Source: Taenia hydatigena (lineage: Eukaryota > Platyhelminthes > Cestoda > Cyclophyllidea > Taeniidae). From it: DNA of 64,000 nt. Position numbers and translations under genes: made by a program. Position 1 is the first letter of the stretch; each line of letters begins with the position of its first letter. Location: contig JADWOT020001334.1 in assembly GCA_036345935.2 (NCBI GenBank), positions 227,806-291,805 on the forward strand, read 5' to 3'. Shown here one piece after another: positions 1 to 13,930 of this stretch. Under the pieces are notes generated by a model. It did no database searches, was not told the origin of the DNA, and worked only from the letters and a program-made list of their open reading frames with translations.

Positions 1-3000
1 GGGGCGATGCAATGAAAGTGGCTACGGATGAGTGATGGTGAGCATGGGATTTAACGATTTTAGTAGTCGCTATCGGATGGTTGCTGTCATCATTCAATGA
101 ATATCTTTGGGGAGAACGTGCCAGATGGCGGACTAATGACGTATAGCTACGCTGCTTCCACACATTGGTCACATATCATTCATCGTCCTACCAAAGCCCA
201 CTCTGAATTTTCGGGAGGATCGGAGCGCTATACATGTGGCAAATAAATTGGCATCAACCAAGAATTTGCCGCCATTTCCTGGCAAACGCTAGTGATAACC
301 AGCATGGTACGAATTGTATGCAATGGTAAAAAACAAGGCAGAAATGAGGAACGTTACTAATTGCGACTTTATTACACTTAAAAATCCTACGATGTTCGGT
401 GACCCTCGTCAAGTGGTATACTTTCTCTGTTATTCTGCGTAGCCGAATATTTCGAGAACTGTTAAATTGACTTGCGAATATGCGACAGTATATTCTACTA
501 TGGCCTTAAAAGAGGGTATACTGCCGTATATAGCCATTGGAAATTTTATATCATGCATGCGAGCTGCAGAAGATATCAAGCAAGTGATGCTCACATCGTC
601 CGCTAAATGAAGGTGAGTTTCAGAGACCGTGACTTTCTCTCCTAGCGTACATGCTCTTCGCCAAACAGATCACACACATACTTAGTTTGCAAATCTGTGT
701 TAAGGAAATTATGAATGTATCCTCCAAGAGCCTTATTTAAAAGGCACTTCGGATTGATTTCCTCAAGCACAGGTGACCATTAGTATCCCGGGAAATTGGC
801 GAAGTACTTACTTTAAATAAAACGACAATAGAGTAGTAAAATACTTATTTGTCTAATATGCTGAAATTAAACATGAGCGTAATGGTTGTTACAGTGGAGC
901 TATACTTTGCTATAACTATAGAAGAGTTGTGCTGCAAGGAGCGAGGGGTTCATAAAAAAATAACATAATTAGAATCCCTAGGGAGGATACTTGTGACGAT
1001 GCAATCGAAGACGCAAAACTTTGCACCATCCAAAGCAAGCGGAGAGGAGCATTTGAAACCTATGTAAGGCATGACTCGTAATGTGGAGAGCTAAGTTGCA
1101 CCCACCAATTTGGTGGAGCTAAGTGAAGTACATTCACCACAAATTCATTCAAGCTGGTAGCCCCGCAACACAACAAGGGTGTAGGAGTTGAGAGCAACAA
1201 CATCGGTGAGGACACTGATGACACTCATGCAAACACTGTGAGGTGAAACCTACAACATCATAGTGGGTCACTAAAAGCCTGTATAAATGTTTTCGAAATG
1301 GGAATCTGAAATTGATTTAAATGCTACTAATGGGACAGATTAACTATTCTCAAGGCTATGAATCATCTAGCGAAATTGATAGGGACTAAGAAGAGTGAGA
1401 TATAGAATTAATCGGCAGTCCACTACACAGCGTCAACACTTAAAATGCATAATTCCAAATTAGCCTTTATGAGAAAAAGGAAAATACTTAAAAGCACACC
1501 GGCAGGAGCTATGGCAGTGTTTAAGGCCTGGAGCTTAAAATAGGTATACTAATGGAGTACTTCAGGTGAACTTTAAATCCTTTCCTTCTCACAGCTTCTC
1601 CGCCCATCGTAGGTATCGCGTTCTGCACACTCAAAGGATTTTCACTCTTAACAAAGCCTGTGGGTGAACACACTGCAATTACTTGAGAACGTGGAAATTA
1701 GCAAACCATCAGTCTAATGCGTGTGCACATCGGAGCCAATGCTCTTGTTTGTGACTCTGATCACAAATACCTTTACACTTAACGCTCGCCCGAACGGCTT
1801 AAAAAAAGAGTAAATAGGCGCATTTCACTATGCCCTTGGGAAATATTGATGAGCAATTTAAAGCCTTCAGAGTCCTCTATCATTGACCCCTAATTAGCGG
1901 ATTGTTGAGGGTGATGATTAAGTAATTGAGCAACGTCATGAACACGCACTGCTGGTGAGGACACAGGGAGCCAAATTTTCTAGATGCTTATTCTAAAAGA
2001 GGCAAAAGAAAGGGGAAACACGTACAAAATCACTTGTTTTAAACTGAGGGTAGCTAAGCATGCATAATTGAATAAATAAAAGCAGGGAATGAAAGCGGAT
2101 GACTAAAAAGGCAAACTTTCAGCAAAGGATCGGAAACGGCTTTCTACCTGCGCCATAAGAGATACTTCTGGTATTAGAGGCTGCATATCCTCGTCTGGTT
2201 AAAATAGGTGATTCTGAAGTACCGAGGTGGAAAAATGCTGTCGTTGTCGTGTCTCAGCTTGAGTTACTCCAAACTGTGCCGCTGCATCATATATGCCAGG
2301 GTATGTGCAGCAATGTTTAAATAGAACGCTTAAGGAGGCGATGATGTTTGTAGAAATGGAGTTGAAACTAATCAATAAATTTGACCTAGAATAAAAAGAA
2401 CCAATGCACACGCTCCGAAAAGCACTTTAGAAAACCCCAATAATTTTGCATTAAAATATGCTTTTATAAAATTTCAATATTTATCACAGATTGCATGACC
2501 ATGCGAATTTGCGTGTTGAACTTCACCGAAGACCATTGTTCCGCATAGTTTGCCTAATCGAGCATTTCTAGGCTGAAAATGCAGAGCATACAAATACGTT
2601 AATTCTATGCATTTTGTGGCACATCTATGAAATGTTTTAAAAGTTATAATTTTGGTTGCTCTATATTCAGAAAGTAGCTTTTCTATAATTCGTAGGATTA
2701 GCATTCACTGTTTAGTAACCGCATATCAAAGGGATGTTTAGAAAGGCGTGAAGGAAAGTTGTCAGCCTCAAACTTAGGCGTCACTTTGTTGGCCAGTAAG
2801 CTAAATTGTGTGCTCAGTATGATTTTGCCGCGCAAAATGTGGAAGTGGGGACCATTGAGACACATTGTCAGCAAATTAGTGTTGATTCCCGCTGATGGTT
2901 TCCACAAGATGTACTTGTGACTCCCTTTTCGCGGTCAATGTTAGGCCTCCAAATGAGTAGACACATCACTCAGGTCGATAAGTGGCCCGATTTGTCGCTG

Positions 3001-6000
3001 AAAGGGATACGACAACAACTCGGAAGTGAGACATCCTCATTGCAGTGAAATAGCATTATCGAAGAATTCCTGATTGGGTCAGGAATATATTGTCGCTTCT
3101 ACTGTAAGCGCTCTGTGCAAATTTTAGCTAAGCGTAGCTCGGGTTTTTCAGGCTAACAGGCCGAATTGAAATACAGGGCCCATTAGACGATTAATGTGCG
3201 TGTGTTATGACGCAGAAGCTTAGGTTCTTGTATGCGATTTGAAGAGTCGATGCGATAGCGTGTTATGCGCTTAAATCTGAATCGAGTGTGCCGGACGTTT
3301 CAGCATTTGATGACTCTCTAAGCCCTACTGATTGACAACCAGTAGGATAGGTTGTTATCGATGCAAAATCATCATAACAATTTGTCAACTCTCGTCTATT
3401 TAATTTTTTAGATTGTACATTCTGGAATGTTTTGCGCATTTAATTTTGATGCAATACGCTCTAACTGCGCTCTCACACCCATTCTATTAACATTCAAAAA
3501 TTTAATTCTGTCTTTTGTATTGTCCTTAGAAGTGAATGCATGTAACCAACGGTCCCAATCCCTCTAAATGATGCCTCCCGTTTCACGGATTGCACTGTTT
3601 AGGATCGCCATACCTCAATGTAACCCCCAGTAAGAAATAAATACTACAGAATCAATACCAAGCTCATTTGCGAAATTCAGGATAGCGAATACATGCAACG
3701 TTGACGGAGGAGTTCTGTTCTTACTGTAGCTTCCATCTTATAACAGAATCAAGAAGAAATCAGCTACGCTCACTGTAAAGATGTAAGAGATAGGAATCAA
3801 TGTTGTGAAAACTGGAGTCACACTAAGGAAGCAGTCTTTGTGTCCTTGGCCTCTACGTACACAATCATCAGCACGGGACTGTGGTTCAGTGCCTCATGGA
3901 AGAAGCGCTGACTAAATTGCATGCTGACGGAATTAGCGATAGGGTAGAGCACTCCAATGACTGCAGTGTGCAGAGCTTTTCAATCCGTCCTTTGCAACTA
4001 AGAAGCAAGGAGCAAAAAAATATTCACCAAATGCGAAAAAATTATGCCCCGGTTCAAAAATACTTCTAGCTCTGCAGCCAACGTTGCGAATCCAGCTTCG
4101 CTGTCGAAGGAATGAGGTTTATTGAGGGCTTAAGTAAGATGATGGATTAAAGAGTAAAAACGCATACATTTAACATTTTAATGTCTTTAATTGGTGTGAA
4201 TCTTTTCGGATTTCTATGCTGGTGCAACTTTTGATGCTTCATTTTCTCCTAACTCCTCACTATCCGCCGAGAGTGGTCAGTCATTATGTCATGCAATTAT
4301 TAAAGGCCCTGAACTAATACGAGATGACAAATAGCTTGACCTGCTTTTTGATAAAATGGATGCAAGATAATCTATCAGTTGGTTTGTAACGACACATTCA
4401 AGCACTGATCAAATCCCTTTTATACATAAAGGACCCAATTTGTTTCAAATATACTACCGTCAGTGGCATAATGCGCCCCGTCAAAGGCAGTGCAAAAGTA
4501 ATGCGAATGTAGTGACAAGAGCAAGGCGATCTTTTGGGACACATTAGCCCCGTTCCCGTCAGCCAGTGGGATCAACTTGGATGCATTGTTCTTCACAGTG
4601 CTCCATTTTCGCTGACACCAATGTCACTTCAAATCATGCAAGAAAATGTAGGACAGATAAAGGGTGGCACTTCGTTAAGACGACCATAGCAGTCTGTATG
4701 TGCTACAAGATGTAGACCCAGATCATTTTTGGTTTCGCCCACTCGTTTCGCTGCACTTGGACGGCACTTGCAAGGTTGATTAGTTCTCGTCTTTTACATT
4801 TCCGTCAGGCTCACACTAATCGAGTTTCACATCTTCTGCTTAGACCTGTGATAGAGATGGAAGTAAGTTAAGACATATCAAACGTTAACCAAACCATACC
4901 TATGTGGGATGCTTAGCTACCAGTTGTTTTCATTGAGTCTAAGTCGCATGCTTTGCCCTCCGAGCAATGTCAGTAGCGTCAAGGTTCACTGTGTATTAAA
5001 AGTATAGCATTCAGCGCGAGCACTTCATTTTTAACTTTTAAAAAGTAACACTTCTTCATTGCTAGTATTCCTGCAGCTAATTGTGGAACTATGTGATGAT
5101 CAGCGGAATTTTTCTTCCACTCACTCGAGTGCCAACAGCACAAAACTCCAGATTCTGTTGATTTGTGAGAGAGTTTAGTGTCATTGGGGTTGAGCATTAC
5201 TCCAAATACAAAGAAAACTGACAACTGGCATGGTTGGCTTGGGAGTACTTTATAGTAGCCAATGTGAACACGAGAACCGAGATAGGTAATAGAATGGATT
5301 TTTAGCACCTGATTTTCGCTGCAAAGCCACCTTGTACCTCAATCATTTTGTTTTCGCCGAATGTGCTAGCCTCTATAGTATGCCAGTTGCTAATCACAGC
5401 ATGCAGGGGGATTTTGAAATGCAGCAACATTGCCGGTTTGGGGCAAGGAAAGGTAAATTGGCTAGCCTATTGAGTTGCATTCAATTGTCCAAAGTGAATG
5501 AAAATTTAGCCGATCAAAATCTAACACTCTCTTGTCTCAAGGCCTCGAAGGTGTCACGCAAAATGCTAACCTTACCTTATCTTAACTGTTGCTATTTGAG
5601 CAAACACAGATTCTTCCCTTCAAAATAATGATATTTGGGAATATTTGATTGAACAAGAACATGAGAGGGTTGCATGATTCAAGGTCTTGAGTAAGCCACT
5701 ACACCGTAAGACCACGATGTCGGTGTGCCAGCGAAGATATTACTCCACTTCACTCCTGTAAGTTGTCAAATGGCTGTAGATAGCAGAATGAAGAAAGAAT
5801 AGATAAAAGAATGGCAAAATCACGCCAATAATGAGTTCGAATTCCCGATCACTGCATTGTAACCACGCCTCTACATCCTCTTATCAAGTTGAGGGAGCGA
5901 TCCAACCTCCATCACCTCAGAGCCATCTGCCACCTCAAACCAAGCATATACTTCAAGCACATTTAGTTTAATCCACATTATTCTCAAGCATTCCTTTTAA

Positions 6001-6304
6001 TAATGCCTTTACTCTTCTGCCTTCTTGTAGTTGCCACCACCGGCAGCATTATATCGGATGAATCCACACACTTTACACAGGATGAAAGCAAATGCGTTGC
6101 ATCGCATCGCCTCTGATGATGGCGTAGTGTGGTGCTCGACTGCATCAGAAATGCCGGCACACTAAACATGAGGCAAAGCAGCCTTGCATTAAGTGAGTGT
6201 ACGAGTGGAGGTTTAGCGTACCATGCAGTAAGAATTGAGGATGCGTGGTAGCAGCCAGAGCTATGAACTGACAGAGCCAGAAAGGCGGTAAGAAACAAAA
6301 TCAT
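1..6304. other. Intergenic DNA, nothing recognised
   Basis: No reading frame in this stretch resembles a known family, and the open frames (up to about 110 codons) have no conserved motif, plausible splice context or repeat partner that I could see. Two small perfect palindromes occur: a 15-nt one at 1102-1116 and a 7-bp stem with a 9-nt loop at 3324-3346. Both are short enough to be chance. Confidence 0.5.
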
Positions 6305-6379
6305 AACTACGTTGGCGCAGGGAGTAGCGCGTCTGGCTTTCACTCAGTAGGTTGCGGGTTCAAATCATTCCCGTAGCTG
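6305..6379 (+). pseudogene. tRNA-like element (anticodon position UUC), degenerate
   Basis: Folding by eye gives a 7-bp acceptor with one mismatch (AACTACG at 6305-6311 against CGTAGCT at 6372-6378). The D-arm has a perfect 4-bp GCGC/GCGC stem, and a weak anticodon stem holds the loop CTTTCAC, which would give anticodon UUC (Glu). The A box and the GGTTCAAATC B-box core are recognisable, but the T-stem does not pair. Total length is 75 nt, normal for a tRNA. The flank is purine-rich upstream and pyrimidine-rich downstream. This is most likely a tRNA pseudogene or the head of a tRNA-derived short retroposon, not a working Glu tRNA. Confidence 0.45.
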
Positions 6380-9019
6380 TGGCAGTACAGCTTTTACAAC
6401 CTCTTCTGTCCCACCCGATGCTTTGCTTGTACTCACAATGTGCCCTCTTTTTTTTTGCATCGTAACCACATCATCTTCAAATAGTCCGTTTTCTGATGGC
6501 CACGATCAAGCCACATTGTCGTAAACATTTTGCTTTTTTACTTGCCGCAATAATTTTCTTACTCAACTGCAAACTTCTCCTTTATCACCCTTTTGCCTCT
6601 GCCTTCTACTATCTTCTTCATTGGGTATCACAGAGTGTAGAGTGTGCAGACAGGAGGCAAGTGCGATGTGCTCTGCAGGCCGCATGGCGGAGTAGAAAGA
6701 CAAGGGAGAGAAGAGTAAAGCGCGCTGACACCGACATGATTTGACCATACATCTGGAGTCAGAAACTCTACCATCGTAGTCTTCATGCCACCTCATTAGC
6801 ACAACTCTTGCAACCAAAAATGCCTGATACATCCACATTTTTTGCCCTACAGTATTGCGATCATTGTGGTCTCTCGCCGTGTCGTCACTACACTAAGCAC
6901 TTTGCCCTCTCGCACACATGCTCCTTTACTCGTTTACCTCGACAGCCAACAGAAGCTGTTGTAGGGAGCGGAAATGGCGGGCAGATAGGTATGAGTACCA
7001 ATGATTCTTTCCCAATGAACCACACAAAGAAACGCAAAAATCATTAAACGCATAAACCAAAAGGCATTAAGGGACTGAATTTGGATGCTTACTTCCTTAT
7101 AATCGTAAAATTTAAGTGAGCGTTTTAACAAGGATGAAATTCACTCAACCACTAATTGACAAGTAAAGTTTCTGCTTTATACTTGCGGCCCACGTCGCTA
7201 AGTCAGTTTGTCGCATGTGAGTTTCACACATTTTAAAGGCGCAATTGCAAGTGTTATTATCATGCTCCACCGATTTTTTCCACAAACAGTGGCTGCCATT
7301 TGCATGACTTTGCAACTTTTTGTTCTAAGGCATGTAAAAGTCCCTTTCTTTAGCAGAAACCAGCATTGAGTGAACGTCAGCACCCGAGAGTTGCAGATGT
7401 TATCTACCGTTGTTCTTAAGCATTCAATTTTCACTTTTATTGGGGATAAATATTAGGGTTTTGTCGTTAAGTACACAGCTGTTAAATGCTGAAACAACTC
7501 TCCCAACCCTCACTGTTGCATTCTGTGTGTTTGATTTTGTACAGTAAGACCTATGGCAGTTGGATCATGCAATTTTTTTTCCTCTTTAATGACTTCAGAT
7601 GAGTTAGGCATAAACGCGCATTTTTCTTTTTTCTTAAGCGATAGAAACTGGGGCTTTTCAAAAAATCAACTGATGGCAGGGTAAGTTTATGCTAAGCCTG
7701 CTTAATCGTGTTGGCACAGGAAGCGCGGAAGTCCGAAGTCTGCAGATATAAAGCCGAATGTGCGTGAAGAGGTCCAATGCGCTTCCATGTCTTCCGAAGA
7801 AATCCCCCTAGCCTCAAAATGCCACTTTGAAGCCGCAATTTCACTTAATACTCTTGACCACAAACTCAGAGTGCCGCAAGTTTTACCTATTCATGAATTC
7901 GCTCAAAAATGAGGAAGATTAACAGTACATTAGTTTTAGCAACAAAGCAAACTCAATCATCGCTCAATCCAACTTTTGACAAGTAGGCTCCAAACTTTCA
8001 GAATTTTGCAAAAAGCCTTTATACCGTCTACCGAAACACAGCCCATGACCCAAAACAACAGACAGGCTCTTGTTATGCGTTCAATATTCTAGCTTTTAAC
8101 TGGCATTTATGCTAAATATCCATTTCACAATCCTGATTAGCAGTTTTCACATGTTACTATTTCTTTTTAGCGAAGATCTTAACAAGATCACGAACGTTAG
8201 CGTGGCCTACGATAAAATTACTTGATTTAGTGGCATAAAAATGGATTTTATTTGCATCTCTCATAAATTTTTACTTCCTTTTATTAGAGAAACTATCAAT
8301 TTTTTTTAGTTCTAAAGCCGGCACACTAGGGTTCCCTCAAATTTTGTTTGATCAAGTGCACAAAGCCTCTTTTAGAGACGCTTGACAGTCTATCATCGTG
8401 ACTAGCTGTTAAACTTTTATTGCTACTCATGCTTTGTTTCCCGAATGGCATACTCCTTCGCACCTACTCCCTTTCGACGCCTCCATTTTCGTGAGTGGGA
8501 CTCATGTCTCATTACTTAGCATGTTCAGTACCGCTTGTGCATCTTCCTTCTCTTCCACAAGCTGAGTAATCACCAGAGCGCGATAGTGTGACAAGTGCCT
8601 TGTGGACGGGTGAGTGAGCTAAATTGCATGCACAAGAGGCAGTGCTGATTCTTTGCATATGCAGTGATTAGCAAATACAGACTAATTATGAGCGCTGAAA
8701 GAAAAACATTTTTGTATTTACGCGGAATGCTGTTGATTTTCCTATCGGTATCCATGGGGTATGAAGACTTGCGTGCATAGTCTCATTTAATCCTCAAACA
8801 TAAGAAGGCATTCAGCATACCATCTGGTCCAGGAGACGTCAAAATTTCACAACCGCATCTCTTTTTCCTGGGTAAAAGGCATTCTAATGCATTAGAAATT
8901 ATCGAAATCTCACCTTGATTTCTCAATGATTTGGTAGAAATTTAACTTTAAGAGCGGCATAGCCAGCAGGAAAAATCTGTATTAAATAAATGAATAGTGG
9001 CGATGCTCATAGCTGGTTA
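6380..9019. other. Intergenic DNA, nothing recognised
   Basis: It is pyrimidine-rich just after the tRNA-like element (6390-6600) and A+T-rich after that. No coding or structural RNA signal was recognised. Confidence 0.45.
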
Positions 9020-9240
9020 GAAGAGAAATAGTTAATCGCCCAGAGAATAAGAGCCGCTCGTAACATGAGCATTTGTTTTCCAGAACGGATCGGTAGACCT
9101 GAAATACACCACAAGCAGCACAGCACCAAAGATACCTCCATGGTTCGAAGGGGTTGACTTAAACACTAACCTGCTAAGATACGATTTAGCTTGCAGCCAT
9201 GACTGTAACGAAAAATTGGCAAGTAGCATAGGAAAAGAGA
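9020..9240. repeat. Dispersed repeat, copy 1 (relative at 23.35-23.63 kb)
   Basis: The segment aligns in the same orientation with 23350-23630. The clearest block is at 9090-9115 against 23418-23445, where both read AGAACGGAT, a short variable part, then AGACCTGAA. The shared sequence extends left through AAATAGTTA and AGAGAA blocks. Identity by eye is about 70%, with indels. It abuts and partly overlaps the first unit of the tandem duplication that follows, so the family may include that unit. No coding capacity was seen. Confidence 0.5.
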
Positions 9241-9925
9241 TTCAATTGTCCTAATCATAATTGCGATATAACTAGGATATACAGTCGCCATAACATCTGA
9301 ACGCTCTTGACATTTGTGTAAGACAAGTTGCGAAAATTCGCAAAGGATTTAAGGGCTTTATCACGTCCCTTGGCCCTTACCTGGTGCCTAATTGAAATGG
9401 TCCTGCCGCATCGCAGGCCAACGACAGAGCCGATCACTCTACTTCGGACCTGGTTTTTAACGTATCAGCTTATTTAAAGTCCAAAAATAGGTACCAAACG
9501 GATTATGCTCTAATTTGTAAGTCCTTTCCTTTCTGACGCAGCATATGACCGGCTTGTAGTCATGACTGCTATTAAATATAACAAGTAACAATAAAGACGA
9601 AAGTTGATTGTTTTGATCACCATCGGGTTATAATTAGGACATACAGCCTCTATAATGTCTGAAAGGTCCTCATAAATGTGCTCAAGATAAATTGTGAAAA
9701 TTCGTTAAGGGTTTGAGGGCTTTATCATGGCCCTTGGCCCTTACCTGGTGCCTAATTGAATTAGTCATGACACATTGCAGGCCATCGAAAAAGCCAATCA
9801 CCCTACTTCGAGCATTGTTGCTTTTTCCAAAGCATGAGCTCTTTTAAATATCAAAACTTGGTAATAAACGGGTTGTGCTCTAGTTTGTATGCCCTTCCCC
9901 TCTCTGACGCAGCATAGGACCGGCT
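9189..9925. repeat. Tandem duplication of a ~365 bp unit
   Basis: Unit 1 (about 9189-9557) and unit 2 (about 9553-9925) are direct repeats at an offset of 362-371 bp. Matching landmarks in order are CATGACTG, ATACAG (9279 and 9641), a GGGCTTTATCA block followed by CCCTTGGCCCTTACCTGG (near 9370 and 9733), GCCTAATTGAA, and GACGCAGCATA followed by GACCGGCT (9535 and 9906). Identity by eye is about 75-80%, highest in the central block, so the duplication is old. No long frame is conserved between units. The function is unknown. Confidence 0.8.
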
Positions 9926-12900
9926 AAATTCATTAATTAGATCGTTCACGACTCTGGAAGATGATGATCTCGTGTCGGATAACCACTTTCATAGTGTAAA
10001 GACCGCAGATCAGGAAGTAACACCCATGAGAGGTGAATTTTATCGCCTTAAGTCATAAAGATACCATGAAACTTACTTTAGCCTGGTGGATTCTGCAGTG
10101 AAAAATAGAAACAAGGATGAATCACGAGTGAACCCAACCATCTTCGCGGTTCGCCGTTGTGTAAGCTAACCAGTTGCAAGTGAGATTCCCAATGACACGC
10201 TAAATGTAATGCCAATTGAAGATTAAAACGGTGTTCGTCTGGTGATTGTAGTGTTATCACAGCATGATAAACCAGCAGAAGCCAGATTCGTTCGTGACAA
10301 AACGAGGAAGCGTCTTGCTAACTTCAAATGCATCAATCCTCTTCTTCGTATGGACGACTCAAATCGACAAAAGGATAGCCTTGCCAACAGGCACCATGTA
10401 GGCAGCATTGGCAGCAGAACAATTAGCAGTATTGTCGTCGTTTTCATGTGCAGTGCGAACCACCAGCACTTCAACAACATGTTCGACTGGGCACCCACTG
10501 ACGGCGGCATACATTTGCTCCGCCTAAAAATATAGAAGCGTGGACACAGCTGCCTTGCAAGCGGCAAAATAATTGAGCTAAAATATGGTAATGTGGACGT
10601 ACAGTAGAGGAGACGCTATTAGAGACGCGATAGTTATGCACCAATATGCAGAAACTGCCTGCGTGTGTACTGTGTACGACTCCATTATGAGAGGATGCAG
10701 AAGTGTCGATGATCTCGGGTTTGACGAATGCGTTGACGGTACTGTAGTAGGAGGTTGAATATCGAATTGTTGTGTTAAATTCACCAACAGAGTGCCGACC
10801 ACCGTCTTTATTGCATCCCACTCCTCTTTTGTAGGGAGATGAAGGTTGCACTGAAAGGAGCATGAAGTGTTAGTAAGCCAAACGAGTGGTAAATGAAAGT
10901 GACGATCAGATGGGTGGAAAGAATTAGTGCGACTACAAAATTAAAATTAATGACGGTAACCCAAGCAGCATAGAAGTTGATCATCAAGGAAGTGTTGACA
11001 GTAGGCTGCACAATACGCCATGCAGACACCTGACTAAAACCAGGAGGATCCGACTCAATATTCGCACTTTGCATTCTCATGACTGAAGAGATGCAGGGTC
11101 ATTGTTCCATGTCTTGTGGCAGTGGCTGTGGTTCAGTGGATTATCAGTTCAATCAGAGCTGTAAATCTTCCACTTTTCCACCGGTTTTAGAGGGCTACAC
11201 GCTTACCCCTTTCACCTCAACCTCCTAGCTTTTAAAACTAGTTTAATGATTGGGTGAGAAAACCTGTAGCGTCATAATCAAATGCGGTACGGCGATCGAG
11301 GTCGTGACTCTTCAGAGTCCGATTCCTTTCAAGGAGAAGTAACCTGCGATGCGACTTGAAATCGCTGACAACTTCTCACAAAAAAGCGTACTCAAATGGA
11401 CTTCGATGTTTTGAGCACTGCCACTGGTGCACGCATTATGGTTGATGTACCAATGATATTGTTATGTCTTATTTTCTTCGTGAGTGGGCAAGCCTGTTTT
11501 TATTGTCAAAAATGTGGCACACCTTTATACCGGACATCATTGTGGTGGAGGATGATTGGGTGAGTGCAGATTGTTCACTGCAGGCGGGTTGATAAGCAAA
11601 TATTTATTTCTGAGAACCGGCTGTCTTTGCGGCTTAGCCTAAGCTATTTCTCCAGGGTGAGGAAAGATGGAAGGTTTGTGCGTGTGAGAAGGCTGACTTT
11701 CATTCCCCTTTCAATCCCTACTTTTATCCACCGCTCCCTCATGCCAATCATACATCCAATCACTCCTCACTTCTTCCACAAACTCGTCCACAATCTTCAT
11801 CAATCCATATCCATCTTGTCTACCCTTTATTCCTTCAGTCATCCCCACAAGACTTCATCCTTTCATTAATCTTTCATCACTAACGCCTCACAACCTCCTC
11901 CATCCATTTATTCCTCCGTTTTTATCAATCTATCAATACATTTTTTTTGTCTTTTTCATATGACTTTGCTGAAATTCACACACACCTAACTATACTTTTC
12001 TTGTCCTTTCTCACATTCCTACAGGGTGAAGCCATCTGCCCTTCCTCCATCCTCATTGTTTAAGCATCAGCGCTAAGCGCAATGCAAAATACACCTGTCC
12101 ATGCATTCACTGATGCACTGTAAACATCTACATTCCCAGAACATTAATATCGATGCAATTATGAGCCTCTGAACAATAACGGCGACACCAATATAACCAA
12201 TGAATCCACTGCTTTCAATAACTTCATTACCTCCACCACTTTATTGGCATCGCGCTATTCAATTCAGTAGGTTAGTACACGTCAGTAATTTGTGGTAGAC
12301 CTGTGATTGAGTAGACTTTGCAATATGTTATCCTTGCCTTCTACGTTTGTCGTCATCATTGTAGGCACTTGACTCCAGTTTGGATGCACAAGTGTTGCAT
12401 TCTAGCGGAATGCAATGCAAGTGTACTTTTCGATGAATTCTAATTATGACGATGCTCTCTAGGTCGAAGGGTGGTTAGCTCTGTTTGAAATATAAGCCAT
12501 ACCTCTTCAGCACAGCCACACCTACTTATGCAAGCAGGATACGTATGCATTCGATACTTATTTGCTGGGTATTGCTTAACAAATGCTACTTTTGGTGCTT
12601 TTGGCTGACAAATGCGTCCCTAATGTGACATCGCTAGGTGTTAAAGCCTATGATCAGACGAGCATGTTTAATTCTGTGGAATTAGTTGCGACCTAATGTA
12701 GACAGCGAGCGTTTGTAGGAATGCAGTTGCTCCTTTTGAGGTAGAAAATCGAAATGTGGATGAAAAATAACCTCTGCTATGGATTACCCATGCAGAGTAC
12801 ACCCCCGTTTGAGACGTTAAGTCAACTGCACACCTTTGAAGCCGATTCAGGTGGCTGGTCAGTGAAATCACATAGTGGGCTGCCTTACGCTTACATTGTT

Positions 12901-13850
12901 CAAGTGTAAGATTATTAGTGATGCGTAAAATTGACTAAATAGAATGCGATGAGAGCAAGACTTAAACGAAGACTGAAAGAATAGAGGAGCAGAGCATACA
13001 GAAGTGTCTAAAGCTTGCCACTGTCGGAGTGCGCTAGCGTAGATTGGCTGTTTAACCATGGTGTCGGATGTCATTACACCGGTTCGAAGTCGCGAACTTA
13101 TCATGCTTACCTGATTTACTGCTGCCAACCCATAAGAAGTGCTGTCAACTAGGATCTCAGAGCTTTTTATGCACAGCGATAACTCACTGCATCGATGACA
13201 TCGATATCATTGCCTGTGTACTGCTAATGAGCACCCGAATCATCAGCTTTGTTGCGCACCTAATTTCAACAAATGTGCAAAGCGGCATCAAAACGCAGCC
13301 ATTTTCTAAAAAACAAGATTATGCACAAACTGGCTTTCAAATGATTGAAACATCGCCCGCTATCCCCCATCGTGCCATGCCTTATTCCACAGCCATCCAT
13401 CAGTCGCTGCAGCCCACTCATCCACACATTCGCGCTGTCAGTATTGTTGTGGTGTGAGTACACGACGCTAAAGCAAGTAGTTGCTAAGGGAGGTGATGAG
13501 GCAGGCGAATTTCACCTAGTTCAAAAGGCGAGTGCACCAACTTCTAAGCTGCAAAGGCTGCTAGACATTTTTCTCCTAGTCTTTCCTTGTGCAATGGTGC
13601 AGTTCGTCACTTTACTAAATTGCATTTTAACTATCGCTCAAGTCACTTAATGTCTAAACATAGTGTGGCGCAACATCTGGTCGAAGGACAGAGGTTATCA
13701 GCGAGGATAAGTAAGGAAAGTTGGGAAGAGTAAGGAGGATATGAACAGTACAGTATGGAAGTGTGTAAAGGAATAAATAATAAAGGGACGTTGAGAAGGG
13801 GTTAAAAGGAAAAAGGAGGGACGCGACGACAGTTACCTCCTCCGTTCATA
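9926..13850. other. Intergenic DNA with strand-biased composition
   Basis: No recognised gene. The interval 10080-11080 is unusually open on the minus strand, with several overlapping frames of 90-130 codons, but none shows a family motif and both strands are open, so I treat this as compositional. A pyrimidine-rich tract runs from about 11690 to 12030. A purine-rich tract runs from about 13680 to 13835, next to the tRNA-like element that follows. Confidence 0.45.
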
Positions 13851-13930
13851 GGCTTCGTAATCCCGATAAGATTCCCAACCGGAACCTTTTGATTCAAAAC
13901 TAGATTTCTCGTCCATTAGGTCACGAGGCC
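13851..13930 (-). pseudogene. Degenerate class-II-like tRNA sequence
   Basis: On the minus strand the acceptor GGCCTCG pairs with CGAAGCC with one mismatch. The D-arm reads ACCTAATGGACGAG, very close to the usual Arg-type D-arm. The element is 80 nt long, and a GGTTCC/GGGAATC-like hairpin sits where a long variable arm would be. The anticodon stem is poor and the T-loop is not canonical, so identity cannot be assigned. On its own strand the flanks are purine-rich upstream and pyrimidine-rich downstream, as at other tRNA-like sites here. It is probably a tRNA relic. Confidence 0.35.

Noticed and set aside
5984..6343. 119-codon minus-strand frame with a signal-peptide-like start
   Set aside because: Its start lies inside the tRNA-like element at 6305-6379 and no conserved motif follows the hydrophobic stretch.
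10223..11080. Several overlapping minus-strand frames (90-130 codons)
   Set aside because: They overlap each other and an open + strand frame, have no motif, and show no consistent splice joins.
11245..11335. GTCCGATTCC sequence resembling a tRNA B box
   Set aside because: No anticodon arm or acceptor could be paired around it.
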